From Gammaproteobacteria bacterium (GTDB lineage: Bacteria > Pseudomonadota > Gammaproteobacteria > Francisellales > CACEW01), in NCBI GenBank assembly GCA_028282045.1, contig JANQIS010000096.1, positions 1 to 9,316 on the forward strand: DNA of 9,316 bases, written 5' to 3'. Below, piece after piece: positions 1 through 6,916 of the stretch. Made by a program: the position numbers and the translations under genes. The stretch's first letter is position 1. Every line of letters begins with the position of its first letter. Under the pieces are notes generated by a model. The model ran no database searches. It was not told where the DNA came from and saw nothing but the letters and a program-made list of their open reading frames with translations.

Positions 1-240
1 TGCAAGATGAAAACCGAGTATTATAGGGCTGTTGCCTCAAAAAATCTGCACCTTAGGATGCTCGTTTAACAGGAATACCCCTTTTCGGACAGCCTCTAAA
101 AGGCCGCTATGTGTTGAGTCGCCAACAACTAGTACAAATTAACGCTGTCCGCGTTAGCAGGGTTGAGTCGGATTAATCTGATAGCCGGTATGTCGCTGAC
201 AGTACGGCATAGGCCCAAAGGGCGTCGTCTGTCAGATTGG
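1..240. other. Unassigned stretch rich in short hairpins
   Basis: I find no convincing gene here. In one plus frame stops fall every 5-20 codons, and no good start/Shine-Dalgarno pair exists on either strand. What can be seen is symmetry. A hairpin at 139-157 has stem AACGC/GCGTT around loop TGTCC. A longer interrupted hairpin at 196-235 has outer stem CTGACAG/CTGTCAG and inner stem GCCC/GGGC. AATCTGA (175-181) pairs with TCAGATT (232-238), competing with the outer stem. GTTGAGTCG is repeated directly at 113-121 and 162-170, and GGCTGT (27-32) is inverted as ACAGCC (89-94). On the minus strand TATAAT (25-20) is a perfect -10 box that could serve a gene beyond the left edge, although no good -35 sits at 17 nt. 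It could be a structured RNA, a decayed mobile element or an ordinary promoter region. Confidence 0.4.
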
Positions 241-251
241 ATCTTGACCTC

Positions 252-325
252 TACAATTTAGACACAACATTTGTGTGCTTTTAACACGTACAATTTGCAA
301 TTAAAGTGCTTGTAGCGTACAATTT
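252..325 (+). promoter_or_regulatory. Repeated-box operator of the toxin-antitoxin pair
   Basis: The octamer TACAATTT occurs three times just upstream of the antitoxin gene, at 252-259, 289-296 and 318-325. The last two share the longer CGTACAATTT and start 29 bp apart. A perfect inverted repeat, ACACAA-cat-TTGTGT, lies at 262-276. Ribbon-helix-helix antitoxins of the DUF1778/TacA kind are known to bind short repeats in their own promoter and repress with help from the toxin. These boxes are therefore the likely autoregulatory sites, which is an inference from position. Confidence 0.5.
295..323 (+). promoter_or_regulatory. Probable sigma-70 promoter of the toxin-antitoxin operon
   Basis: TTGCAA (295-300, 4 of 6 consensus bases) and TACAAT (318-323, 5 of 6) are separated by an ideal 17-bp spacer. 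Transcription would start near 330 and give a leader of about 26 nt before the antitoxin ATG at 356. The -10 box is part of the third TACAATTT repeat, so antitoxin bound there would occlude polymerase. Confidence 0.55.
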
Positions 326-355
326 AAATGCATACAAATAAAAGAGAAACTGTCA

Positions 356-628
356 ATGCCTCAAATACCAGTAGAAACCAATGACCGAATATCGTTACGT
401 ATAGCATCTAATGAGAAAGCATTGTTGATACGCGCGGCTACTTTGCAGCATACCAATTTAACTGAGTTTGTAATCCGAAATGTTGTATCAGTGGCGCAAA
501 AAGTTATTGATGAAAACGAGCATATGGCATTGTCTGAAAACGACAGTCTACATGTTTTAGATCTTTTAGACCATCCACCTGCGCCTAATAAAAAACTGAT
601 GGCAGCAGCATTTGCATTACCAAAATAA
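356..628 (+). CDS. DUF1778/TacA-like ribbon-helix-helix antitoxin
   Basis: A 90-residue protein that should neutralise the acetyltransferase encoded just downstream and repress their shared promoter. Residues about 10-50 fit a ribbon-helix-helix DNA-binding domain: a short strand with alternating residues (RISLRI, 11-16), a helix (NEKALLIRAATLQ) and a second helix opened by TNLTEFVIRN. The acidic, proline-containing C-terminal half, ending in AAAFALPK, matches the tail with which this family wraps the toxin and blocks its acetyl-CoA site. The stop lies 2 nt before the toxin ATG, the usual antitoxin-first order. The start is supported by AGAG-type Shine-Dalgarno bases at about 342-346. The type II pair assignment is secure; the family name comes from recognition of the sequence pattern. 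Confidence 0.88.
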   Translation: MPQIPVETNDRISLRIASNEKALLIRAATLQHTNLTEFVIRNVVSVAQKVIDENEHMALSENDSLHVLDLLDHPPAPNKKLMAAAFALPK

Positions 629-630
629 TC

Positions 631-1155
631 ATGAGTTTATCAGTTTGGCTCGAAGAACCTATTAACAAACTTCATGACCGTACCAGCTTTAATTGCGGAG
701 ATGACAAACTCAATGAATTCCTGCATCGCCATGCGAGACAAAGTCATGATAAAGGTGGGTCAAAAACTTATCTTGCAATTGATAGCGAAACCCAAAAAAT
801 TCTGGGATTTTATAGCTTAAGCCCAGCATCAATAACCTATGAACGCACACCAGACGTAATTAAGCGTGGTTTGGCCCGATATGAAGTACCAGTATTTCGC
901 CTGAGCCGTTTGGCTGTTGATATTTCTGTTCAAGGAAAGGGGCTTGGCGGTCAATTACTGCTTACAGCAGGAAAACGCTGTCTTTTGGTCGCTGCTCAAG
1001 CAGGGGGTGTGGCGCTTTTAATCGATGCTAAGAATGATCAAGTTGCAAAGTGGTATGCCAGTTTTGGCGCAGTACCTTTATTAGATGAGCCATTATCATT
1101 ATTACTGCCATTTAAAACCATCTATGCAGCATTAGAAGTTGCAAACAAACTGTGA
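631..1155 (+). CDS. GNAT-family acetyltransferase toxin (TacT/AtaT-like)
   Basis: A 174-residue GNAT acetyltransferase. Toxins of this kind (TacT, AtaT, KacT) acetylate the amino group of aminoacyl-tRNA and stop translation. The acetyl-CoA pyrophosphate-binding signature QGKGLG is at 101-106, after the strand FRLSRLAVD (89-97). The late KWYASFGA segment (140-147) carries Tyr142, matching the tyrosine that acts as general acid in characterised toxins. The early FNCGDDKLNEFL (20-31) and the LGFYSLSP strand (58-65) are also typical. Length is normal for the family. There is no clear Shine-Dalgarno before the ATG, so translation is probably coupled to the antitoxin. No damage is seen and the pair looks functional. 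Which tRNA is attacked cannot be read from the sequence. Confidence 0.88.
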   Translation: MSLSVWLEEPINKLHDRTSFNCGDDKLNEFLHRHARQSHDKGGSKTYLAIDSETQKILGFYSLSPASITYERTPDVIKRGLARYEVPVFRLSRLAVDISVQGKGLGGQLLLTAGKRCLLVAAQAGGVALLIDAKNDQVAKWYASFGAVPLLDEPLSLLLPFKTIYAALEVANKL

Positions 1156-1185
1156 CTGCTTTCCTCCAACAACGGTAAAGAACAA

Positions 1186-1605
1186 TCACTCAACGCTACG
1201 GCTGTGCGCCAGCAAGTCCGTGAATACCTGCGTCAGCATTTTGGCCTGAGCGCTATCAGTAAATAACTGCGCCTCAATATCGGCCACAAGAAGGCGAGCG
1301 CGTTGTAATACTTGTTTGCCAGAATTAGTGATTGCCAATGACTTAGCTCGCGTATCCTGACGATGGCGTGCACGGATAATAAAACCCTTACGCTCCAAAG
1401 TACGACAAACCTTGGAAGTCATCATCAAATCCGTACCACACGATTCACTCAGCTTGGCTTGTGACACTACCTGACCTTGTGTTGCTAAACTTACCACGCC
1501 TTCCAACAGCCAGTATTGCACATGGGTTAAGTCTAACGGTTTGAGTGCTTGCACGAGCAACCGCTGCCACACATTGGACAATTGCCAGCAAAGAAAACCG
1601 TTCAT
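1186..1605 (-). CDS. MarR-family winged-helix transcriptional regulator
   Basis: A dimeric DNA-binding repressor of the MarR family. From the ATG at 1605 it has 139 residues. It opens with helix GFLCWQLSNVWQR, followed by LDLTHVQYWLL, a winged helix with recognition helix TDLMMTSKVCRTLERKG, and a wing containing RHRQDTRAKSLAIT with the conserved Asp-x-Arg. An upstream in-frame ATG at 1662 would add 19 hydrophobic residues atypical of MarR proteins. A -10-like TATAGT (minus, 1626-1621) would start transcription close to 1614, favouring the shorter form with a very short leader. Neither start has a clear Shine-Dalgarno. Such regulators often control drug exporters, so the MFS gene 2.2 kb away is a candidate target, by inference only. 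It converges on the toxin gene with 30 bp between. Confidence 0.85.
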   Translation of the reverse strand: MNGFLCWQLSNVWQRLLVQALKPLDLTHVQYWLLEGVVSLATQGQVVSQAKLSESCGTDLMMTSKVCRTLERKGFIIRARHRQDTRAKSLAITNSGKQVLQRARLLVADIEAQLFTDSAQAKMLTQVFTDLLAHSRSVE

Positions 1606-1677
1606 TAACAATGATAAAATACTATACGCGATTAGTATTAGTTTAGAAAGAAACGTCTGCATGTCAATGTTAGCGGC

Positions 1678-1725
1678 AAAAAAAAGCCTGACGGGCAGTC
1701 AAAATCCATTAACTATCCATCAGGC
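1678..1725 (-). terminator. Intrinsic terminator after the EF-hand-like gene
   Basis: Read on the minus strand, GCCTGATGG pairs with CCGTCAGGC (9 bp with one G-U), enclosing a 22-nt loop, and is followed at once by eight T. It starts 42 nt after the stop of the 108-residue gene and keeps that transcript out of the MarR gene. The plus strand has no T run after the stem, so it works one way only. A smaller bulged hairpin (GTGAC/GTCAC, 1738-1758) sits between the stop codon and this terminator. Confidence 0.8.
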
Positions 1726-1767
1726 AAAAGACCAATTGTGACGCCATTCCAGGGTCACGCTTGGTGG

Positions 1768-2094
1768 TTATTTGCGCTGTTGCTTGAGAGGGGAGGAGTA
1801 TGTAACATCAACAGCGCAAGTCGGATCAAAGATAGCACGCATCAGAGCGACATGCTCTTCAAAACTAATGGTGTTATCCTCTGAAGTCGATTCTTGTAGC
1901 GCGGAATCAATAATGTCATGAGTCGCTTTAGCCGTTTTCTCTTGCTCTACCATTAACAGCAGGCCAAGTAGCTGGCGTGTATCAACACTACCATCCGGGG
2001 CAATGTCTAAACCTTCAATTAAATACTGAGGGACTTCAAGCAGTAAAGCTCTGTGATCTTCAAATCCAAGCTCACTTAACAACCGGATACTCAT
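1768..2094 (-). CDS. Small EF-hand-like protein, function unknown
   Basis: A 108-residue soluble, acidic protein with no signal peptide or membrane segment. Two segments resemble paired EF-hand calcium loops. Around residues 30-41, DIAPDGSVDTRQ has Asp at loop positions 1, 5 and 9, Gly at 6 and Val at 8, but lacks the final Glu. Around 69-80, STSEDNTISFEE has the central D-N-T-I-S pattern and the final Glu but lacks the first Asp. The following helix EHVALMRAIF fits the EF-hand exiting helix. Both loops are imperfect, so calcium binding is uncertain. The start is well supported by GAGAGG five nt before the ATG. It is 99 bp downstream of the sua5 stop and may have its own promoter; the gene ends in a strong terminator. 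I do not recognise a named family. Confidence 0.7.
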   Translation of the reverse strand: MSIRLLSELGFEDHRALLLEVPQYLIEGLDIAPDGSVDTRQLLGLLLMVEQEKTAKATHDIIDSALQESTSEDNTISFEEHVALMRAIFDPTCAVDVTYSSPLKQQRK

Positions 2095-2115
2095 TTGCGC
2101 CTCTCTTTTACATTA

Positions 2116-2151
2116 CCTACAGTGTCTATATAAACACAGACCCAAGGTAGG
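2116..2151. promoter_or_regulatory. Near-palindrome in the leader region of the EF-hand-like gene
   Basis: The 16-bp GTGTCTATATAAACAC (2122-2137) is palindromic except for one pair. It is flanked by CCTAC (2116-2120) and its inverse GTAGG (2147-2151). The TATATA core could be a -10 element for the minus-strand gene starting at 2094, and the symmetry suggests a repressor site or a leader hairpin. There is no T run, so it is not a terminator. Confidence 0.35.
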
Positions 2152-2193
2152 AAAAACTTTAGAGTTCCTATAAGAAAACCGGCCCCAAAACCA

Positions 2194-3192
2194 TTACTTA
2201 AAATCATGCCAACATTTTTGCCTCATATTTTCCCCGGCAAAAGATGCTCTATTGAGCCGGTCTTGCACAGCAACCCAGGCAGTATGAGACGGTACGGCCT
2301 CAATGAGAATCAGATCCACACGCAGGTGGTCTGCAGCACGTAATTGCCGATAAAGACAACGTGCATAATCTTGTGGCTGCGCCGGCATAGTAAACCAATA
2401 CGGGCAGTGATAGTTATTCTCCTGTTGATAGGCTAAGACAGCAAACTTGCGCTGGTTTTTCTGCAGATGCCCAATCGCTTCATCGAGTTGATCAGCAGAC
2501 ACGAGCCTGACCGGTGTCACCGGTGCATAGTGCAAGGCCAGCGCACCAGATACTCGTGGCGCACCTTGATGAGACCGGGTCAACGGCTGCGTTAAGGCTT
2601 GGAGGATTTGTGCCTCTGACAACATACCATAACGCAGGATACGTACGCCATCACTATGGCAATCAATAATGGTTGACTCAATGCCAACCTCGCAAGCGCC
2701 CCCATCCAAAACAAGATCAACTTTGTTACCCAACTCTTCAATCACATCCTGTGCGCAGGTTGGGCTAATATGCCCAAAACGATTGGCTGATGGCGCGATT
2801 ATCGCCTGCCCCAAAGCTTGTATTACTGCCTGGGCCATAGGGTGAGCAGGAAAGCGAATCCCCACCGTATCCTGGCCTCCGGTAATGATATCGGGCACCT
2901 GTGGTCGTCGTTTGAGAATGAGTGTCATAGGGCCCGGCCAAAACTGCTGCGCCAACACCAAAGCTTTTTCCGGAACGTCAACAGCCCATTTGTCCAAGTC
3001 ATTAAGACTGGCGATATGTATAATCACCGGATGGTCGGCAGGCCGGTTTTTGGCTTGGAAAACGTTTTTTATAGCGTTAGTGTTGGTCGCATCTGCGGCC
3101 AGCCCATAGACTGTTTCTGTGGGCAAGCCAATCAAACCACCTTGGCGCAATATGCCAGCAGCAGCAACGACGTCCTGCGAGATGTTGCTCAT
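2194..3192 (-). CDS. Threonylcarbamoyl-AMP synthase, two-domain Sua5/TsaC type
   Basis: A cytoplasmic enzyme that makes threonylcarbamoyl-adenylate from threonine, bicarbonate and ATP. This is the first step of t6A37 synthesis in tRNAs reading ANN codons, before transfer by TsaB/D/E. The YrdC fold fills residues about 1-205: PTETVYGL at 24-31, the Lys/Arg of AKNRP (K48, R50), the strand HPVIIHI, FWPGPMTLIL at 84-93, and the ATP-site SxN motif in APSANRFG (S135, N137). The linker SGALALHYAP (215-224) leads into the C-terminal Sua5 domain, which is absent from short E. coli TsaC; 332 residues is normal for the Sua5 form. It starts 6 nt after the beta-helix gene stop, with only a distant GGG as Shine-Dalgarno, so it is the third gene of the exporter operon. 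Usually essential unless a second copy exists. Confidence 0.93.
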   Translation of the reverse strand: MSNISQDVVAAAGILRQGGLIGLPTETVYGLAADATNTNAIKNVFQAKNRPADHPVIIHIASLNDLDKWAVDVPEKALVLAQQFWPGPMTLILKRRPQVPDIITGGQDTVGIRFPAHPMAQAVIQALGQAIIAPSANRFGHISPTCAQDVIEELGNKVDLVLDGGACEVGIESTIIDCHSDGVRILRYGMLSEAQILQALTQPLTRSHQGAPRVSGALALHYAPVTPVRLVSADQLDEAIGHLQKNQRKFAVLAYQQENNYHCPYWFTMPAQPQDYARCLYRQLRAADHLRVDLILIEAVPSHTAWVAVQDRLNRASFAGENMRQKCWHDFK

Positions 3193-3198
3193 AACATG

Positions 3199-3882
3199 TT
3201 AACACCCTTTGGGCACTTTACTGACAGTGGTTGCTCCAATGACTTTACCATTAATAACAGCTTGGCGATATTTAATAAGGTATGTCTGTGACGGGTTAGC
3301 GCCTGTTACATTAATATCACCATTCACAACACTGTTACCTTTTATAACAATACACACAGGAGCACTATCACTACTGTGCAAGGTAATACTTCGGGTTTTA
3401 CTATTGTCCAGCACAAGGTGTTGCCCATGAACAGTGAGCGGTTGAGCCAAACGGCTATCTTCAAAGTGGGCATCGCCATAAACGGTCACTGACCCGATAA
3501 ATTCAGAGTCGTCTGCCATAACATGACCATAAACGGTCAGTTGGTGTAGCTGGCTATCTTCAATGTCAGCATGGCCATGCAGCATTGTATTGCCCGCAAT
3601 GTGTGTTTTATCAATTTCGGCGTAACCTTGGACGTTTAGCGAACCAAATGACGAATCATCAATAACCACATGGCCACGGACCAGTGCTTCATTTTTAATA
3701 GATGAATGACGAATGTCGCCATGTCCATTGATATCAAGCGTATTGACTTGTACGCCATTACAACGATTTTGGTGGCAGACCTGCTGATCTGATGCCGTTA
3801 CAAACGCCGCAGGCGTTGCTGCATACACTGGCGCCATTGATAAAACACTGGCACTGAGTATCAGAAGAGTGAGTTTTTTCAT
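3199..3882 (-). CDS. Exported beta-helix-like repeat protein
   Basis: A 227-residue protein with a clear Sec signal peptide (MKK, hydrophobic core, VYA; probable cleavage near residue 21). It is therefore periplasmic or surface-exposed. Residues about 65-170 are six imperfect repeats of 14-17 residues with the pattern L-T-V-x-G-x-A-x-x-x-D-S-x-x, seen at positions 68, 82, 99, 115, 132 and 149 (for example LTVYGHV, VTVYGDA, LTVHGQH). Regular V-x-G turns and D-D-S steps predict a right-handed beta-helix, as in bactofilin-like polymer-forming domains, though bactofilins are normally cytoplasmic. Four cysteines (36, 41, 177 and the last residue 227) could form disulphides. Its ATG overlaps the exporter stop by 4 nt (ATGA), with AAGG seven nt upstream, so translation is coupled. 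The role is unknown. Confidence 0.8.
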   Translation of the reverse strand: MKKLTLLILSASVLSMAPVYAATPAAFVTASDQQVCHQNRCNGVQVNTLDINGHGDIRHSSIKNEALVRGHVVIDDSSFGSLNVQGYAEIDKTHIAGNTMLHGHADIEDSQLHQLTVYGHVMADDSEFIGSVTVYGDAHFEDSRLAQPLTVHGQHLVLDNSKTRSITLHSSDSAPVCIVIKGNSVVNGDINVTGANPSQTYLIKYRQAVINGKVIGATTVSKVPKGC

Positions 3883-5264
3883 GACAATACCTTATGAGAA
3901 GTTGCTTTGAAAAACACTAGCATACCACAAATAATAAAGCCGACTTCAAATAAAAACGTCCAATGAAAAATCGGTAATGCAATGTGATGTGACAGTGTAT
4001 GCGCACCAATTAATATCACCATAAATAATGCAGCCAGAGAGATCCCAAAACTCATGGAAATTTGCATCACCATGCTATTAACGGTGGTCCCAGCACTTAA
4101 GGTAGCCTCATCCAAACGCTTATAAATTTGGTTGTTCATCATGGTATATTGGTTCGATGTAAAGAACCCGCCTACTATATAACACAGCACCGTTGCTACC
4201 ACGTTAAAATGAATAGACAAGACAGAAAGGCATAATAACGGCATAAGACAACCCACGCTATTACCAATAAGCTGTTGCCTGGCGGAGAACTGCTGAGTCA
4301 AACGTTTAAGGCAGCGCTTGGAAATGACAGCCCCTACTAACATAGAGGCACTGATAAGCCCGGATTCAAAAGCGGTCCAACCCCTACCGCTTTGCAGCCA
4401 CAGCGGAATCAAAAAAGGAGGTACCGACAAGCACATGCGCACTAAAAAACTGCCAAAGATCAGCAATCGCAACTGGGGATTAATCCATAATGCATTGGTG
4501 ATGATCGGCATTGTGATACGCCGACTGTGGAAAAAATACAGTATGAAACACAACACACTCACAGTAAAGACCATCAACTTGATGAATAAGTGGATATGAG
4601 GTTGTGTCAAAACATCCAATACAAACAACAAACTCGCCAAGCTGATACCAAGCAAGATAAAACCTTTCACATCAAAAGGGCGACGCGGCAAGCGCGGCAA
4701 CATAGGGAAATAGCGCAAAATCAGCCATAAGCCGGCCAGACCCAATGGAATATTGATAAAGAAAATCCATCGCCAGGAGCAATATGTCGCTAAAAACCCA
4801 CCGAGCAATGGGCCCAACCCCGGGCCAAGCATGCCAATGAGCCCAATGCGCGCCATGGCTTCGACCATACCATCACGGCCAAACACCTGAATCATCACCA
4901 TGCGTCCGGTCGGCATCATAAACGCACCACCAATGCCCTGAAAAATTCTAAACACCACCAACATAGGCAGCGTACTGCTTAAGCCACAACCAATCGAACT
5001 GCAGGTAAATAGTGTGATGGCAAACACCAAATATTTCTGCGGGCCGATACGTTCTGCCAACCAACCACTCATCGGGATAAAAATCCCCACACTCAGTAAA
5101 TAGCTAGTCAAGGCAGTTTTCAAATCAATCGGATTGTCATGTAGTGACAGCGCGATCACCGGCAGGGCAGTATTTAATATCGTAGCATCTAACAACTCGA
5201 TCATCAGTCCGATTGAAACGACCCAAATCACAATGCGTTGTGCTGTTGTTAAGGTTTTTTTCAT
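3879..5264 (-). CDS. MFS drug exporter, DHA2 family, MdtD-like
   Basis: A 461-residue inner-membrane proton-coupled exporter of the major facilitator superfamily, drug:H+ antiporter-2 branch. The family signatures are present: motif D1 around LDATILNTALP (25-35, Asp26), motif A GWLAERIGPQ (67-76), motif B with Arg106 in FRIFQGIGGA, and antiporter motif C from about 141 to 156 (GLIGMLGPGLGPLLGG). SWRWIFFINIPLG (163-175) is typical of the DHA2 group. Length and the C-terminal half, including the SMVMQISMSFGIS segment, resemble E. coli MdtD (about 471 residues). The start is supported by TAAGGA eight nt upstream. First gene of the operon with the beta-helix protein and Sua5. Substrate unknown. 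The assignment to family is firm; MdtD equivalence is only similarity, and no outer-membrane or adaptor partner gene is nearby. Confidence 0.92.
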   Translation of the reverse strand: MKKTLTTAQRIVIWVVSIGLMIELLDATILNTALPVIALSLHDNPIDLKTALTSYLLSVGIFIPMSGWLAERIGPQKYLVFAITLFTCSSIGCGLSSTLPMLVVFRIFQGIGGAFMMPTGRMVMIQVFGRDGMVEAMARIGLIGMLGPGLGPLLGGFLATYCSWRWIFFINIPLGLAGLWLILRYFPMLPRLPRRPFDVKGFILLGISLASLLFVLDVLTQPHIHLFIKLMVFTVSVLCFILYFFHSRRITMPIITNALWINPQLRLLIFGSFLVRMCLSVPPFLIPLWLQSGRGWTAFESGLISASMLVGAVISKRCLKRLTQQFSARQQLIGNSVGCLMPLLCLSVLSIHFNVVATVLCYIVGGFFTSNQYTMMNNQIYKRLDEATLSAGTTVNSMVMQISMSFGISLAALFMVILIGAHTLSHHIALPIFHWTFLFEVGFIICGMLVFFKATSHKVLS

Positions 5265-5281
5265 AAACGCTCGTCCTTATA

Positions 5282-5313
5282 GCACAGGGACTATAACATA
5301 AAAAGCCCTGTGC
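5282..5313. promoter_or_regulatory. Inverted repeat over the exporter promoter
   Basis: GCACAGGG (5282-5289) and CCCTGTGC (5306-5313) form a perfect 8-bp inverted repeat around a 16-bp AT-rich centre. On the minus strand the centre contains TATAGT, a good -10 box, about 30 nt before the exporter ATG. A dimeric repressor bound here would block the exporter operon. It could instead fold as a leader hairpin if transcription starts further upstream. No T run follows, so a terminator is unlikely. Confidence 0.5.
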
Positions 5314-5440
5314 AGGTGCGGCAAATGAAAAATATCAGTTTATATTTTTGTTGCGCACCGAATTTAAAACGGTGGTGATGCCAAAGCGTTTGTACTATCA
5401 TTACGGCAACTTTCAAACACATAAAAAAAAGGACATCATC

Positions 5441-6889
5441 ATGACGCAGCATATTACCATTGCGCGAGGCGACGGTATCGGCCCTGAAATTATGGATGCG
5501 ACGCTACACATTCTTAAAGCAGCAGGTGCAGACTTGATTTATGATGAAATTAAAATTGGTCAAGCCGTTTACGAGGCCGGCCATAGTTCCGGTTTAGAGC
5601 CTGAGGCATGGCAAGTACTGCGCCGTAATAAAGTATTGCTTAAAGCGCCCATCACCACTCCGCAAGGCGGGGGTTATAAAAGCTTGAATGTGACCATTCG
5701 TAAAACATTAGGACTCTATGCCAACGTGCGCCCTTGTGTGGCTTATGCCCCCTTTGTCAGCACCAAGCAACCGAGTATGGATTTGGTCATCGTACGCGAG
5801 AATGAAGAAGACCTTTACGCAGGCATTGAGCATCAGCAAACCCCTGAAGTGATTCAGTGTTTAAAATTAATCTCGGTACCGGGTTGTGAAAAGATTGTGC
5901 GTCATGCTTTTGAATATGCTCGTAAAAATAATCGCAGCAAAGTCACCTGCATGTCTAAAGACAATATCATGAAACAAACCGATGGTAAGTTTCACGAAGT
6001 GTTCAACAAAATCGGGGAAGAATATCCTGATATTGAAAAGGAACATTACATTATCGATATCGGTACTGCACGTATTGCCGATAACCCAAGTCATTTTGAT
6101 GTGGTCGTTACGCTCAATCTTTATGGTGATATTATTTCTGATGTGGCCGCAGAAGTAGCCGGCTCGGTCGGCTTAGCCGGTTCTGCTAATATCGGCGATG
6201 AATTCGCTATGTTTGAAGCCATTCATGGCTCAGCACCGGATATTGCCGGCCAGAATAAGGCCAATCCTTCTGGTTTATTACTTGGTGCAGTGATGATGTT
6301 AGTACACATTGGTCAACCACAGGTTGCAACCAAAATCCACAATGCCTGGTTACGCACTATCGAGCAAGGTATCCATACTGCTGATATTTATGACCTTAAA
6401 ACCAGTCAACGCTTGGTCGGCACAACAGAATTCTGCCATGCGGTGATAGCCAACCTTGGTGAGCAACCCAAAAAACTCACTGCAGTTCATTACGAAAATC
6501 AACCGGCTATTACCTGCCACAACCAAAGTGACTCCAGCGGTCTGGTCGGCAAAAACCGTGAACTGGTAGGCGTTGATGTATTTGCTTATGCCCAGCCACA
6601 TGAAAAAGCACGGCTCATTGCCGGCCTGCAGGCCAGTGAGTCCGATAAGTTTTATGTCAAAGTGGTGACTAACCGCGGTACTAAAGTCTGGCCTGATGGT
6701 TTTAAAGAAACCTTCTGTGTTGACCATTGGCGTTGCCGCTTCATGCAACGTGAAGGCCAAGCCGTCACCACAACTGATATTGCCGCATTGTTAACACAAC
6801 TTGCCCAACGCCAGGTTGATGTGATCAAAACGGAGAATTTGTATAATTTTGATGGAGTAAGAGGATATTCTCTTGCCCAGGGCGAATAA
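5441..6889 (+). CDS. icd: Isocitrate dehydrogenase, Rickettsia-type with C-terminal extension
   Basis: TCA-cycle enzyme that oxidatively decarboxylates isocitrate to 2-oxoglutarate. The start at 5441 is set by AAAGGA seven nt upstream and by alignment of the N-terminus (ITIARGDGIGPEI); in-frame extensions up to 5348 lack a ribosome site. The 482-residue protein has the isocitrate loop SLNVTIRK (Ser81, Asn83, Arg87) and NVRP (Arg97), then VRENEEDLYAG (Arg119, Tyr126), the catalytic-lysine segment KDNIMK and metal-binding aspartates in NLYGDIISD. The coenzyme loop reads HGSAPDIAG: Asp267-Ile268 replace the Lys-Tyr of NADP-specific E. coli enzyme, which suggests NAD+ preference. About 140 extra C-terminal residues ending SLAQGE match the rickettsial form as I recall it. 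Divergent from the exporter; no strong promoter is apparent. Confidence 0.93.
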   Translation: MTQHITIARGDGIGPEIMDATLHILKAAGADLIYDEIKIGQAVYEAGHSSGLEPEAWQVLRRNKVLLKAPITTPQGGGYKSLNVTIRKTLGLYANVRPCVAYAPFVSTKQPSMDLVIVRENEEDLYAGIEHQQTPEVIQCLKLISVPGCEKIVRHAFEYARKNNRSKVTCMSKDNIMKQTDGKFHEVFNKIGEEYPDIEKEHYIIDIGTARIADNPSHFDVVVTLNLYGDIISDVAAEVAGSVGLAGSANIGDEFAMFEAIHGSAPDIAGQNKANPSGLLLGAVMMLVHIGQPQVATKIHNAWLRTIEQGIHTADIYDLKTSQRLVGTTEFCHAVIANLGEQPKKLTAVHYENQPAITCHNQSDSSGLVGKNRELVGVDVFAYAQPHEKARLIAGLQASESDKFYVKVVTNRGTKVWPDGFKETFCVDHWRCRFMQREGQAVTTTDIAALLTQLAQRQVDVIKTENLYNFDGVRGYSLAQGE

Positions 6890-6916
6890 TTCGTTTGATT
6901 GTGAAGAACAACCAGA

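Noticed and set aside
31..240. A long plus frame (from about 34) that reads through sensible codons if four early stops are ignored
   Set aside because: I could not assign it to a family. Stops are frequent, there is no start with a ribosome site, and calling it a pseudogene would be guesswork.
2818..3291. Open frame on the plus strand across sua5 and the beta-helix gene
   Set aside because: Antisense to two strong genes, no ribosome site and no family features.
4318..4599. Plus-strand frame inside the exporter
   Set aside because: Antisense to conserved transmembrane coding sequence; no independent evidence.
6350..6760. Minus-strand open frame inside isocitrate dehydrogenase
   Set aside because: Shadow of the well-supported plus-strand enzyme.
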